Source: Galerina marginata
Taxonomy: Eukaryota > Basidiomycota > Agaricomycetes > Agaricales > Galerinaceae
Direction: 5' to 3'
Assembly: GCA_023014335.1 (NCBI GenBank)
Contig: JAECYW010000019.1
Location: 1 to 64,000, forward strand
Length of the DNA: 64,000 nt
Part shown: one piece after another, positions 34,931-46,773 of the stretch
Layout of the letters: each line of letters begins with the position of its first letter
How positions within the stretch are numbered: the stretch's first letter is position 1
Made by a program: the position numbers and the translations under genes
Notes under the pieces: model-generated
Told to the model about the DNA's origin: nothing
Seen by the model: only the letters and a program-made list of their open reading frames with translations
Databases searched by the model: none

Positions 34931-35287
34931 GCAATCTTATCTGGCGATGCCACATCTTATCCGTGAAGCTCGAAATCAAAACATGGATAAACAAAGTAAG
35001 TGATAACTTTATTTTGGAGCTTTCTCAGCTCGTTATAAGTACAAAAACATATTCTTAGGTCTACTACTGCTAATAAAATAACTAACAAGGAGTGTAAGGT
35101 GCATAGCTGCAGTAGTGCAGTTTCCGCGCAAATTGCACTAAGCCCATGTTTGTAACGTCACACTTAGGTGACAATGTCACCTGACTAATTTAGGACGCGA
35201 GCCGCGCCAGCCACTTGTGCCAAACTCGCTGCTACGCAGTCCTGCTCATTGCCACCAACCTTTCCTCCCTACACCAGATTCACCCAT
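34931..35287 (+). promoter_or_regulatory. duplicated upstream region, copy 2
   Basis: Homologous to 15839-16214; similarity starts at caatcttatc and runs to the start codon. Shared blocks include gataaacaaagtaagtga, gtacaaaaacatattc, tgcatagctgc, gcgcaaa and the palindrome below. Probably the promoter of the gene at 35288. Confidence 0.65.
35166..35182. promoter_or_regulatory. palindromic motif AGGTGACAATGTCACCT, copy 2
   Basis: A perfect 17-base inverted repeat around a single central base, preceded by GTAACGTCAC. It lies about 105 bases before the start codon at 35288. Core shared with 16087-16099 and 61551-61563. Confidence 0.65.
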
Positions 35288-37554
35288 ATGCCGGAAAGCC
35301 TAGTTGTCGCCAGTTTTGCGCGTGAAATTGTAACCTTCTCGCACAAGAAAGGATCATCGAAACTGCCAGCAAGTCACCCTACAGAGCACGGTATGTAGTC
35401 ATTTATAGACTATTTAAGCTTTCCATCCTATGATATACTTTGAAATCTAGGTTGTCTTGTTTTCCACCCTGCCTGCTGTGCAAAAGTTGAAGGAAACCGT
35501 CAAACCGTCACCTTACATCGATGCAGAGTGGATGATCCGGCCTTCTTTGCTCTTCCTGAGGCCAGGAAGCGGCCGCCTCCTAAATCCAAAAGGCCAAAGG
35601 ATGGAGATGACAATGTTTGTAAGGCTTGTACTCAGCCTGACGCAGAAGACGATGATGGAGACACGGTGAACTACAAAGATTTTTATGGCGAACATGAACC
35701 ACCAGTACGCCCATTTTTTTCTTTCTTTTTTTGGGCGTTATGTTTCTTCTGACTGACTCGCTCTTCAGTTTCATGATATCTCTGCGTCCAACAGTTTACC
35801 TGGAACAGTCGCTGTACCCTTTTCGAACGGCAACAACGTTGAATTGGCAAGTACCTTAGCGTCTTCACTGCTATTTGTTTTTGACTTCCTTGCCTCTTCA
35901 AGCCCGATTTAGCAGCATTCATTGGAAAGCCCGCTACTGACATCGCTAACGCTCTCTCTATCAAGGGAGAGCTGCTCTGCGCTCACCGTGGCAAAGAGCT
36001 CGTCTTAGCCATAGCTAATGTGCGTTGATTATCAAGCCACTTCCCTCCGTTAGACCAATTGACCGCCTATTACTCTGTACGTAGTTTCTTATTCGAATCT
36101 GTTTTAGTGTCGAAGGACATTGTTTTTGGCTTGGAACTTCCATGTACCGCGCATTAATAGCCGACGGTCCGGTTAACAGAGGGGAAAAAAGCAAAACATT
36201 CGATATTCCAGAAAACTTTCACGATGGCCCGAAGGGTAAGGACAACCCTCATCAACTGTCCATACAGGCCGCATATGTCCGGCCTGACTGGACGCTGGTC
36301 TTCGCAGACCACAACGTCATGATGACTTTCCACATCATGGCGCTACGAAGGACAGTCCTACCGTCTGATCTCATACCCGGTGCCGCAGTTCGTCGTATTT
36401 TATCATAGCATTCTACGCAACTAACGCCTAACTACCTCAGCTCTGGCCATTACTTTGGAGTGCTACGCACGGTCCTGTCCATTCTTTAGAACCAACCCAG
36501 TCTCTTGAAGCACTCGAGCACTGGCGCGCTTTATCCCTAAGGTCATCGGATTTTACACCCATCTCGATTGCTGTTAAAAGCAACCAAAGAGTATTTAACG
36601 GGTATGGCGCTCAAGAGACATGCGATATGCTCTGTAGCGTTCTCATCCATCCATGTACGCCCGCCTACGAAGTCTGTGCAACGGAGTCTCTCTGGATCCG
36701 GTTTAAAAGGGGTGTCCTGGATTACCAGACTGGTCGCTTGAATCTTCTCAAAAATGGTTCGCTTCCCCTTGTGTCTGGCCGTAGACCGTTCAGAATGAAT
36801 CATGACGCACACGATCGTTTCATGTCCCATGTTCTCTGCTATCGAAAACAATATTTGTCTGCTGATCAAGGAATGCTGGATTCTTTGCATAGCCTTGGTT
36901 TACTCAATCCTGAGGCAATCATTCAACCCTCAGGCTCAGCTAAAGGTCATTCCAAGTTCTCTTGCTGCGTGCTTGCTGCTGAATGTAGCCCTACAGCTAA
37001 AGATTCTAATGAAATGACTACTTCGTTCTATGCGAGTACCAAGATACCGGAAGTACCTCCTACCCAAGTCCGTTGCAACCGTGTGCGTCTCCCAAACTAT
37101 CTTCTAACCATCCCTTGCGGTAAACTATCGAACAAAACGTGCAATGTCTACACACCCATTATCGCATTGCCCGGCGTTGATTGGTGGCCGATCAAGGTAT
37201 GTAAATATTTATTTCGCGTCTTACTGAACTAAAGTTATACTCTAGTCTGTGGCTGTCATGGATCACGATGTCAAAAACATTTTCAGCTCCACTACACTGG
37301 GTCCTTATAGCTTTTCAGTGTTTATTCAATGTGCTTGGACTGTGAAGAAATTAGGTGACAATGTCCCCAAGGGACGCCGGGCGCTTCAAGCTGTTTCTCA
37401 TGCCCGATACAAAAGGCCACTCGCTTCCGATGTTAAAGCAAATGAACCTCCGAAGAAAAAGCCCAAGAATATTCTTGCTGATGGGCCCGAAAACGCGGAA
37501 CCCATTGAGCTTAACACTCGAACTATGCGAAGTGGTCGTAAACTAGCTAGGTAG
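35288..37554 (+). CDS. unrecognised duplicated gene, copy 2 (about 620 aa)
   Basis: Eight exons: 35288-35390, 35451-35704, 35769-35850, 35913-36019, 36085-36387, 36441-36945, 36997-37196 and 37246-37554 (1863 bases), matching copy 1 exon for exon. The segment 36946-36996 is 51 bases, so retaining it also keeps the frame; splicing it is preferred because the same segment is 50 bases in copy 1. Features are those of copy 1: N-terminal Cys/His part (FHPACCAKVEG, CKACTQ), acidic EDDDGDT, VRPDWTLVFADHNVMMTF, VSGRRPFRMNHDAHDRFMSH, LPGVDWWPIK, and C-terminal EPPKKKPKN. In the last exon I count 27 silent and 6 replacement codon differences against copy 1, evidence for purifying selection on at least one copy. 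Product and process unknown; a domesticated or mobile-element-borne gene is possible. Confidence 0.72.
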
Positions 37555-39118
37555 CTTGATTTCAGCATATTGCTTTTATGTATAGCTTTCACCACTAGTA
37601 TACATTTGCCAAGCCTCCTTCTGTAAATCGTTCAATTAAAGCAGTCAGGACTCATCAGGAGAAAGCAGTTCGTTTGAGGAGAAGCCGCATATTAATTAGC
37701 ATATATCCCTGCTCTTTTCCGAGAGCTCAGAAAGCGGAAACGATGAAGCGGACGACAAATCGTCGGTAGACGGTAGGAGATAAAGGTTAAGTACGGACAG
37801 CGGGGAAAAGTAACCTCAAAATTGTCCAAACGAAACCCTAAGGCTAAGACAAGAAAGGTCGAATGTTGGGATATCGAAAGGTGGCGGAGGTAATGCAGAC
37901 TGAACAGCGGCAGGATCATTGACATGAACCGTAAAATACATACTCCAAAAAACATACTGTATCGGAGCACGTTATCTGGGCTGTCACAATATTTGATTTT
38001 CACGTTGAGCTCACATCGGCTACTGCAAATAGAAAGCGCTTGAAGCCATCACGCCTAGTGGCAGTGATCAGCTAGGCGAGGGGTCTATTCCTCTGCGTGG
38101 CATTCGCGCTTCATGTTTTGAGTTTTAGACGAGTTTTCTACTGGTTCGGAGATAAAGTATTTGCAGTAGAAAAGTGCATGGGTTTGAATACATATTACAA
38201 GCGCCTAATTAGGGTTTCTAGAATTATTGGAACTTCTGTCCGTTTCCTTTGCGTCAAGCTTTGCGTATGTATGTCATGACGACAGGATAAAGAAATACAT
38301 CGTTTGATACTGACATTTTTATTGTCTTGAGTGGAGAACGAGACAACCTGTTGGCATAGAAGTATGCACAGGACTTCTGGACCGGTAAGATTTGTGTCAG
38401 AGATGACGTCGGTAGAGATAAGCAGTCGAACTTACTCAGGCCGAAATTATAGGTCTCCAAGTTGTACTTCGAACGCAGTTTACGATGCTCGTTTTGTTGG
38501 AGAGAATGGCACCCAGGGAACATACGCACCCTGCGGTTACTTAGTGCTGATGATAATGGTTGACGAGTCGATGAAATGTACCCGCGAGTACCTATCACGA
38601 ATAAGGGAAGATAAGGCACGAGGGTCGAGAAAGGATCAAAAAAGCCGACTCCGAAAGGTCCGGAAGCCCAAAAGGCGATTGTTGGCGATTGTTTAGATCA
38701 CAAGCTCCTGGAAAAACGAGGGTTCATTCCGACAACGTGCCTCGTGTTTTAGCCATCATCCGTCCTGCCTGCCATTCTCTGTTCATTACCTGCACGTTCC
38801 AGGTTCATTTCCTCTTCATCTATACCCTGCGGACACGAATACCCCTCAAACTCGGCTCGAGAGGTCGGGCAGTGGCACGACATTTCCCGTCTCGGACTCT
38901 GACAACACCGGCACGTCAAGGCTGGCGTTTTTGCCTCGTGGCTCTCGGCGTCTCTTTCCAACGTCTTTTTTTCGCGGTTCCGGGGGATATCTGAACACTT
39001 TTCGTCGACGTGGGGCTGTAGCGGCAGCTGAAGGATTAGGAGAGGCAGTATGGGGCTCGAAGCCGCGGAACTGGCGCGGTGGACGAGGTTCGCGGCGAAA
39101 TGAGGCATCGGGAAGTGC
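37555..39118. other. no gene recognised; 5' flank of the SH3 gene
   Basis: A 121-codon minus frame at 38254-38619 and an overlapping plus frame show no domains. Sequence from about 38700 becomes richer in GC and is probably the promoter and 5' UTR of the SH3 gene. Confidence 0.4.
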
Positions 39119-42100
39119 ATGGCGATGTGCGACTGCGTCGCGGAAAGTCCAGACGATCTCATCTTTTTAAAGGTATTTCTGACTTACTTTCTACTCTATC
39201 TGCATGTTTTGATTGGTAACTTTGATATAGGATGATGAAATCACCGTGCTCTATCAACTTCCAGACAAGGAAGGCTTCTACTTGGTGAGCCACTCGTCTA
39301 ATCCTCTCAATTTTTTTGCTTATCCGATTTCTAGGGCCACTGCGAAGGCGTCGTTGGCAAGTTCAACGGCGCCGACCTTCAATTCCTTTCCAAACTCAAG
39401 AAACCCGTCATGACAAAACGAGCTTCCGTTTCCGCGTCCACAAAATCCGGGAAGTCACCAACCCCATCTTCAGGAATAATTTCTCCTGTACCTCCTGCTC
39501 ACGTTCCTTCACGGCGAAGTTCCTCATCTCGAAAAGAGACTGACCCACACTCTCAGCCTCTTGAATGTCGAGGTTCGAACCACGGGCAGCCATGCATCAC
39601 GTCCCCGCTGTCCAACACCCGAATTCACTCCTCCCCGTCTGACGAAGAACGTTTCCTCCCTCCGCCCATGAGCTACTCGTCGTCATCGACCGCGGCATCG
39701 GACTCGGTCGTCAACACTCCGCCGTATAATTTTTTCCCAAGTCCGATCACCCAGGATACGAAGAAGGCTGGGGGTAGTTATGGCATTGGCACCCCGACCC
39801 CCAGAGATGCTGAGTTTTCGTCAGAAACGCGGTCGGGCCCGTCGCGTCCTGGGTCCATGCCTCCAACCAGGGCGTCGACACCGCCTCCAACGACTGTTTC
39901 GGTGACACAGTCGCCTTCAGCGAACACTAGCCCTCAATCTCAATCTTCGGGACATCGTTACACCGCCCATGCACCCTCGCCTCTCAATCTATTACCCGAA
40001 ACCAATACCTCACCCTTACGGATCCTGAAACGTTCGCCTACGATTGCTCCTTTGGGTTCTCCATTCAACCCAACCAATCAACCACCCTCGCCGCCTGCCC
40101 CGTCCGCAATTCCCTCATACATTTACCCAGACACCTCGTATTCGACGTTCGAAGCGACCAAACGTCTCTCGTTGGGGTCTGATGCTTGCGTTGGCATCGG
40201 GCTTTCGCTGCTCCAGGACTTGGCGAATTGAAATGTCAGACTCAGAGTCAGACTAAGGACAACGGCGAGTGTGCCAGGGCGAGGATGAGTCGGTATAGCA
40301 CCATCAACTCGGCCACGTTGAAGGAGTTGAAGGAGGAGACGGACGCGTACGCCGAGGCACTTAGACGAGTCGGGCATAGAGTTAACGACAGCGTTGACGA
40401 GAGCACCGTTGAAGGCTTAGGTTACGCACGATCAAAGGACGATCACGCACCACCAGCGTCACTCCCTTTCACACCTGCCCCATCGCCAGCGTCGTTAACG
40501 TCGACGAGACACAGACAACCCAGCCCGTACATGAACCCGTCCCCGTCCTCCAGCCAAGGCCCTCCCATGCCCGACCTCAACGACCTCCTGCAACCGCCAA
40601 CATCGCCCACCTTCCCCTCACCCACTTTCAACACGTTATCGCCTGCCACGTCACCCACCTCCCCAAGCTTCCCCCCCAAACCTCGAAGAACGCGCCCGCC
40701 GCCCGTGTCTCGTTCCATCTGCTGCTTCAGCTGCGTCAGGCACGTCTACAGGCTCCTGGGAAGGCACGTCGGATATCTACGACGATTACCGCTACTCCAG
40801 GTTCTCGATGGCCAGCAAGATGTCGGGCTTCTCCCTTGGTGGGGCGGGAGGCGGGTTTGGAGGCGCCAGCGGCGCGAACACGCCGCCTCTGCCCGAGTCC
40901 AGACCGAGTCTAGATTCCATCGTCGCAGCTGGTGGTGGGCTCGGTTCCAGGGCGCGTACGGATTCCAATAGGTCGCGGTATGGCGGGGAGGCGGCGGTGC
41001 CGATGCCGCAGGTGAAGGAGCTGCCCGCGCAGGACCCGCAGCACCTACCTGGTCCGACTGGGCTCACCAACGCGTTTTCGAAACGACCATCTGGGCTTGG
41101 GAAGGAGCGTACGATGTCGATGGACTCGGATGCGTCGGTGTATACCCAGAACAGCCGCCTCTCGACGTTATCGCAGGACGCTGTCGCCCTGCTTTCTCAG
41201 TCCAATTCGCCCTCAAACCCGCCCTCAATCTTCAACGTCAACGTCGACACAAATCCCAACTCAAATTCTCATCTCCGTCCCGCCCCTCTCCACCTTTCTC
41301 AAGAACCCTCGCCCCTTCTCCATACCAGCTGGGGCTCGCCCACTTCATCTACCAGTTTCCCCTCCCCCAAGTCGTCCGCTTTCTTCCGCACACCCGTCCT
41401 CCACTCTGGTGTTGTTTCTCACCCAGCCAGCAGCGTACGAAATTCAGAGGTTTCAGTGGTTGAAGGCCCCGAGGAGACGTACAAGCACCCGTTCCTGACG
41501 TCGCCGACGTTTGGGGGGTTCGCGAGCGCGATGCGGCAGAGGCTGGAAGAGGAAAGGAAATCGCCTAATCCAGGCGTGGATCAGGCGAAGGACGGACGAC
41601 TGCTGGATGAAGACCACGAAGAAGAAGCTCAGCGATCTTTCGATCGTGATCGTCAGGAAGATCAGTCCCGATCCCGAAGCTTCAGCACCGTCGAAGGCGC
41701 TGGGCTAGGAAGCAGGATCGTCGTGGAAGACGAAGAAGATCTCCCGTCGCGAATTCGCAGCGATTCGCCTTCACCCGCGTCATCGCCTTCTCCTGATCCA
41801 GCTGAACACTTGTTGCTAGGTCGGCACCTCGCGCCGTTGGTGGTGGCTAATCGAACGCCATCCCCGTCGATTTTAGAGGGTGGATCGGATGACGATAGGC
41901 TGGTTGGTCTGTTAGCGGAGAGGAGGGCCAGGAGTCGGACGAGTGGGGCGGGAAGTCGGGGTGTGGGTGAGGAGGAGGGGGATGAGGGAAATCAGTCGAC
42001 TTTCGGCGAAGGGTTGAAGGAACGAACGTTCGATGAGGACGACGATGAAGATTTGGAATTGCCCCCGCCCAGGATAGTGGCTCATGAACCCGCCCCCGAG

Positions 42101-42592
42101 CCCGATCGGCCCAGCAACCCGCCCTCAACGCCCCCGCCCAATGCTTCGTCATCGTCGCTGGCGGCAACATCCTCCTCGCCCTCACCCTCTCACCTACGCC
42201 CGTCGCTGACGGAGCTGCGCGAGGGTGGCAGCGTGCCCGTACCTGGGACGAACCAACGTCGAAGTCTGTTCCTGCCGCACCCAAATGCGCGCAAGGCACC
42301 AGTTGGAGCTGCTGCGACACCGGGGCCGATGTACGTCGTGGCGCAGCAACCACCAGCCCAGCAGCAACCGTGGCCTCCCATTCAACCTACTCCTCAGGCG
42401 CAGGGCCAGCCCCCCGTTCAGCAGCAGCAATCCCCGCAGTTTCAGCCTCAACAGCGCAGCCCCCCGCCTCCTCAAACTCGACCTTCCGTCCACGGCGTTA
42501 TTCGCCAAGCACTCGCTCAACCTCCACGTCCACAAAATGTTGCACGCTGCGCAAAAATGCTCCAAAGTCAAGTCGATCAGATTACACGTTAA
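39119..42592 (+). CDS. SH3-domain protein with long disordered Ser/Pro-rich tail
   Basis: Start ATG at 39119 (an in-frame TGA lies 21 bases upstream). Exons 39119-39172 and 39231-39284, then from 39335 onward. Their join gives an SH3 domain in the first 60 residues: CVAESPDDLIFLKDDEITVL, YQLPDKEGFYLGHCEGVVGK, FNGADLQF. SH3 domains bind proline-rich peptides. The remaining about 1000 residues are low-complexity Ser/Pro-rich with islands such as RYSTINSATLKELKEET, PTFGGFASAMRQRLEEER and SDIYDDYRYSRFSM, and end with Gln/Pro runs before TAA at 42590-42592. Two frame changes need explaining: near 40190-40240, where a 50-base intron (40191-40240, GTTGGC to GTCAG) would fix the frame, and at the C7 run 40671-40677, where no intron is evident and one base too many separates two long open frames. 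The second could be a sequencing error or a real frameshift. Function unknown. Confidence 0.72.
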
Positions 42593-43089
42593 AAAAGAAA
42601 GGACTATACTTTTCAGCGTTCTCGATAACTTTACCGTAGCTAATATCTAGTGTCTGCTATTTCTATCTCTTAATGCCTTGCTTAAAAATGTTAATAAGTA
42701 ATTCTAATCTACAAGGTTGGTAAATACCGGATTGACGAGGACAGCGTGAAAACGAGTCTTCGTGTTCGAAATTTGCATGGCCGGACTTGTTCGACCTCGA
42801 GAAGAAAATTGAGTGTCGTCAACAAGCCTCAGACGGTGCTTGGTTCCAGGCCCGACGATCTCGATCGCGTCAAAACTCCTGTAACCCTCGTCTAAATCAT
42901 TTACGTCCTAGGCTTACGCAACAACACCAAGCTCATTGGCTTTGCTGGCACTGCAGATGGTCCAAGCATTATCGCCAACACATCCGACAGCTGATTTTCA
43001 TTCATTGAATTTGGAAGGAAAAATTGTAGATGAGAGCATTGAAAGGCAGGCAAGACTGGTTTGACGTCCTATTGGTGGCATGAGTCCCA
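42593..43089. other. intergenic, no gene recognised
   Basis: 3' flank of the SH3 gene and of the minus-strand gene that ends at 43090; one 73-codon frame without features. Confidence 0.4.
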
Positions 43090-44462
43090 TTAGCTGCAAC
43101 TTAAAACTGGTATGGAAAAAATCGAAGTTAAATGTGTCGTCTTGAATTCGCGGACCAATCGCGGATTAGTGAGATGATTGACGTTTTTGTCGTTAAAAAA
43201 TGGCTTCCATAAATCCGAATTCGGGTGCGTGCGCCAGGAGTAGGTCGTGCAGGTCGACAGTCGGGATGGGTAGGCGGTTAAAGTAGCCTTATCAACCTCC
43301 GGGTCAGTGTTCCAAACTTGCAGCTTCGGGTCATGACTGGGAGAAGGCGCCTGCGAAACCAGCATCCTTGAAGGTCTAGACAGTTGTTGTCCGTTCAACT
43401 CCTGGAGGAATGAAAGAAGGACGAACCTCTGAATCTCCTTGTATCTTAGTCCCTTCTCCGATATAAACAGGCTCTCTACAAACAAATGGGCAGCAAACTC
43501 GAATTTCGGACTATGTTGATCCCGGTATATATCATAGAACAAGGGTACCAGAGCTGGCTAATGAAGACTGGTGAGCAATAAAGAGTGTCAGTAAACCTCT
43601 TGAGTCAAATTAGGTTGTTGACTCGCCAGTGGCCTAAAGTTGATAGGACCAGGTCTGTCGGATAGTCAGCGCGACTTGCGCCTGACATGATACATCCAGG
43701 TGACAGATCTCCTGAATCTTCCAGCGTCAAGGCTTTGAGTATTCGAAAACTTGAAGAAAAAGGCAGGAATCGGTATTGATAGCATTGCGACCGTGATTCG
43801 TGGAAAGAACAGACTTGCCAAAGATTTGCAGAACGTAGTTGTAGATCAGAGTGGCTGCGGGAGGAGTGTCATGATCACAATGACGGGAACATGCCGAAGT
43901 GCCTCTTCAAATTTACCTCGCTGACTCACTTTCATTGCGATGACACGCTGACTCCCGCGAACACAGGATACTTCCAATCCTCCATTTCCTCCGATGTCGC
44001 CTGGAGGTTTGACTGAAGGTCTACTGGAACTTGGTCAATTGAATAGTAAGCATATGCACGAAGGTTCATCACAGTCTCGTACAGAGTGATCCAAATCTCA
44101 GGTTGATCCGTAGTTGAATAAAAGACAGATTTCCTTGAGCCTCGAAAAAGCAGGGTCTTGAAGTATTCTGTCAGAAGCCACCCGATAAACTTGAACTGTA
44201 GAGTTCCATAGGTATTGCCGACAAGTTTTTCCGGATCATCTGAATGCAAGTGTGGATGATCGGGTGAGACAAAATTCATAGGAGCAACAACCGATAGCAG
44301 AAGGTTGCGCCTTAAAGATAGTATATCAGTCGACAGGAGGACAATATTTTCTGGAGATCGAAATAATTCAATCTTTGGAATACCGGGAACGGAATTAAAT
44401 TCAAGTGGGCTCACGAGGACGGCCTTGGGATAAATTGTAACTGGCCGTGCACGCTTTGACAT
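43090..44462 (-). CDS. uncharacterised multi-exon protein
   Basis: A minus-strand gene is suggested by a 5' frame from the ATG at 44462 down to about 43935 (includes KAVLVSPLEFNSVPGIPKIE, LHSDDPEKLVGNTYG, WLLTEYFKTLLFRGSRK), a short exon near 43810-43850 (ATLIYNYVLQIFG, possible GC donor), and a 3' part from about 43560 to the stop at 43090 (ALVPLFYDIYRDQHSPKFEF, GLRYKEIQRFVLLSFLQELN). I do not recognise the family and did not resolve all introns between 43560 and 43935. No signal peptide is evident. Confidence 0.45.
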
Positions 44463-45369
44463 AATGACGTCGAATCCCGATTGCCGCCAATATATTCAGA
44501 GAGGAAAACTCTACACATGCCGGACCAGTCCTTAGCGCATCAGCCAAGCAAAAAGAAGGAGAGATGACATGAGGTACAGTGCTGAAATGAATTGCAATAA
44601 ATCAATACGTGGAGCTGAGATTCAGCACGAGCGCATGGAGGAAAGACCTACCGATCGTGTGTTCGACATACACAATTTTATCGAAAGCCCTGTCACTACA
44701 TAGTCCAATTGTCTGAAGTTTTACGCAAATGCAAAAATACCGCCCCTGCATCAGCCGTGGTGTCGCATTGAAATTTTAACTTCTTTCCCGGTTGACTGCA
44801 GGCGCGACACAGGGGAATAATAATAAAAATTCTTGTTCAGGCTCGTTTTACGAAGGCTGGATGCAGCCGTTGCTGCATGGCTTATCCTGAGCTAATCCTT
44901 GGAACGAGGCTTTCGTTTACATTCCACACTATCGGGTACGCCTTTGAACGGCTCTTGCTCTTGTAAGAACCTCAATCTTGACTTTCTAAGTTGAAGTAAA
45001 ACTTAAGAGGGCAGTCATGTACTGGAGTCAATTGCATCAAATATCCACATTCCAAGTTCAACGGCTGCCTCGAGGTGTATCTTTGGCATTGTTTTCAATG
45101 TCCGCTCCCCTGGAATGTCTAAACCAAGCCGCAATCGAGGTGAATGATGAAGGCTCATTAGAAATTACATCTTAAGTGACCTAAATGGTGAGGAGCGGTC
45201 CGCAGTTTATTATCTCTGATTTCAACCCTATGCACGAGCTAATCGACGATTTGGAGGCGTGACCTAAATGGCGACTTCGGGCCAGAAATAAACGGCCTCT
45301 GCGCATCGCCCATCATTCCTACTTTGCCTTCAGACTATTCATTAAAGAACGCTCCTCCGACACATCGCC
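44463..45369. other. intergenic region between divergent genes
   Basis: Lies between the 5' ends of the minus-strand gene (44462) and the F-box gene (45370), so it should hold both promoters. I see no clear TATA box or repeat. Confidence 0.4.
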
Positions 45370-46773
45370 ATGCCCCAACCTCCATACCACATTAGTATTT
45401 TTTTAGGCGACAGGACCATGGACATCATTTTTCACTACTTCATTGGTACGTGGGCAACACTCCCACCGCCTAAAGAAGACCCAAGAGAGACGCTCAGTCT
45501 CGTTTGCCAGAACTGGAGGGACCTTGTCTGTCACACTTCGGCGTTCTGGAATTCCGTCATGTTCGTGCCAATTCCCTTCGCAGACGACGAGGTCCAGTTG
45601 GCGATTTTCCAGAGGTACATGAGACGAAGCAAGTCCAAACCTCTCTATTTTTCCTTCCCAGAACGTGACCCAGCAAGTAAGGGCCCGGCTCATACACCAA
45701 CCGATATCAAAGAACTCGTCTATGACAGGGGTAGGTTTAGCATCGTCGACAACATCATAGTTCCGCACATCGACAGAATCAGATCATTATCTTGTCTAAT
45801 CTGCGAAACCGACAACACGAATTTTCTGTGCGATATAGGCCAGGGATCTTTCACGGCACTGGAAACCATCAATATTACGTTCATAAACGATTTCGAAATG
45901 CACAAGTCTGCCTTTACGATGCGCCAGTTATCCCAGTTCAAAGTTTTCAGCTCGCTCCCAATGCTCTGTGACGCTTCCTTCAAGATATTCAATGGGATTT
46001 TCCCTACCGACCTACAATTACCTTGGCATCAAATGACTAGGCTAAACTTTAGCGCCACACCCATGTTGCTGAAGTCGTTTGTCGAAATAATGCAGTTTTC
46101 TGCACCGTCGCTTCAAAATGCGACCTTCGAGGTGGAGTTCTACACTCATCTGTTATTTTCCAACCCCCTGAGGAATCAGATTATCATGCGTTGCCTTCAG
46201 AAGCTACATGTTCGACTTCATAACCCAAGTCTCTACTGTTCCTTCTGGGATATTCTTCACTTTCCTGCTCTTCAGTATTTTTGGGTAGAGAAAACCGACG
46301 GAGAGGACAGAAACATCTGGAACCTGCCAACGTACACCAACCTCTTGGCCCCGTCGTCAAATTCACTCGAACATATTTTATTTGGCAAATTCGGGCTGCA
46401 GCGCCTCAAACATTTGCGGAATCAAACACTTCCCTCAGAGCTAGAAAATCTCCTCGAAGTCGGGAAAAACGTGGGGATTCTCCGTCTTCCGCTAGGTGTA
46501 CGTATTCATCCACCAAAAGTCAATAGAATTGGAAGCGGCGGACTCCTTCCTCGTTTGCGAGCCTTCGAGTTGAGCTCAGTCGATGGAAGTAGACTCTCGT
46601 CGAATTTTTGCCAGTCCCAAATGTCGCCGATAACTGTACTTTCTTTGACGGTCCCTTATAGTGCTGCAGCGAATGGGAGGACACCTCTGGACAAAATGGC
46701 GACGGAACTTCGCCCAGGTTGCCAATGCAATCTGAAATTTACAAATGCTCCCCTCGTTTGTTTTGGCATCTAG
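45370..46773 (+). CDS. F-box domain protein (467 aa, single exon)
   Basis: F-box proteins are substrate receptors of SCF ubiquitin ligases. An uninterrupted frame of 467 codons starts at the ATG at 45370. The N-terminus has the F-box pattern used by agaric proteins: ISIFLGDRTMDIIFHYFIG, then ETLSLVCQNWRDLVCHTSAF and W. The rest has the hydrophobic periodicity of degenerate leucine-rich repeats (FTALETINITFINDFEM, SLQNATFEVEFY, LHVRLHNPSL, LLPRLRAFELSSVD). Length and single-exon structure are usual for this greatly expanded family. No damage seen. Substrate unknown. An F-box-like remnant follows at 47.4-48.2 kb. Confidence 0.85.
   Translation: MPQPPYHISIFLGDRTMDIIFHYFIGTWATLPPPKEDPRETLSLVCQNWRDLVCHTSAFWNSVMFVPIPFADDEVQLAIFQRYMRRSKSKPLYFSFPERDPASKGPAHTPTDIKELVYDRGRFSIVDNIIVPHIDRIRSLSCLICETDNTNFLCDIGQGSFTALETINITFINDFEMHKSAFTMRQLSQFKVFSSLPMLCDASFKIFNGIFPTDLQLPWHQMTRLNFSATPMLLKSFVEIMQFSAPSLQNATFEVEFYTHLLFSNPLRNQIIMRCLQKLHVRLHNPSLYCSFWDILHFPALQYFWVEKTDGEDRNIWNLPTYTNLLAPSSNSLEHILFGKFGLQRLKHLRNQTLPSELENLLEVGKNVGILRLPLGVRIHPPKVNRIGSGGLLPRLRAFELSSVDGSRLSSNFCQSQMSPITVLSLTVPYSAAANGRTPLDKMATELRPGCQCNLKFTNAPLVCFGI

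Noticed and set aside
39560..39590. GGTTCGAACC, a possible tRNA B-box
   Set aside because: Lies inside the SH3 gene coding frame, and no acceptor stem or A-box is present.
41847..42571. Minus-strand frames of 125-168 codons inside the SH3 gene
   Set aside because: Shadows of a low-complexity coding region; composition explains them.
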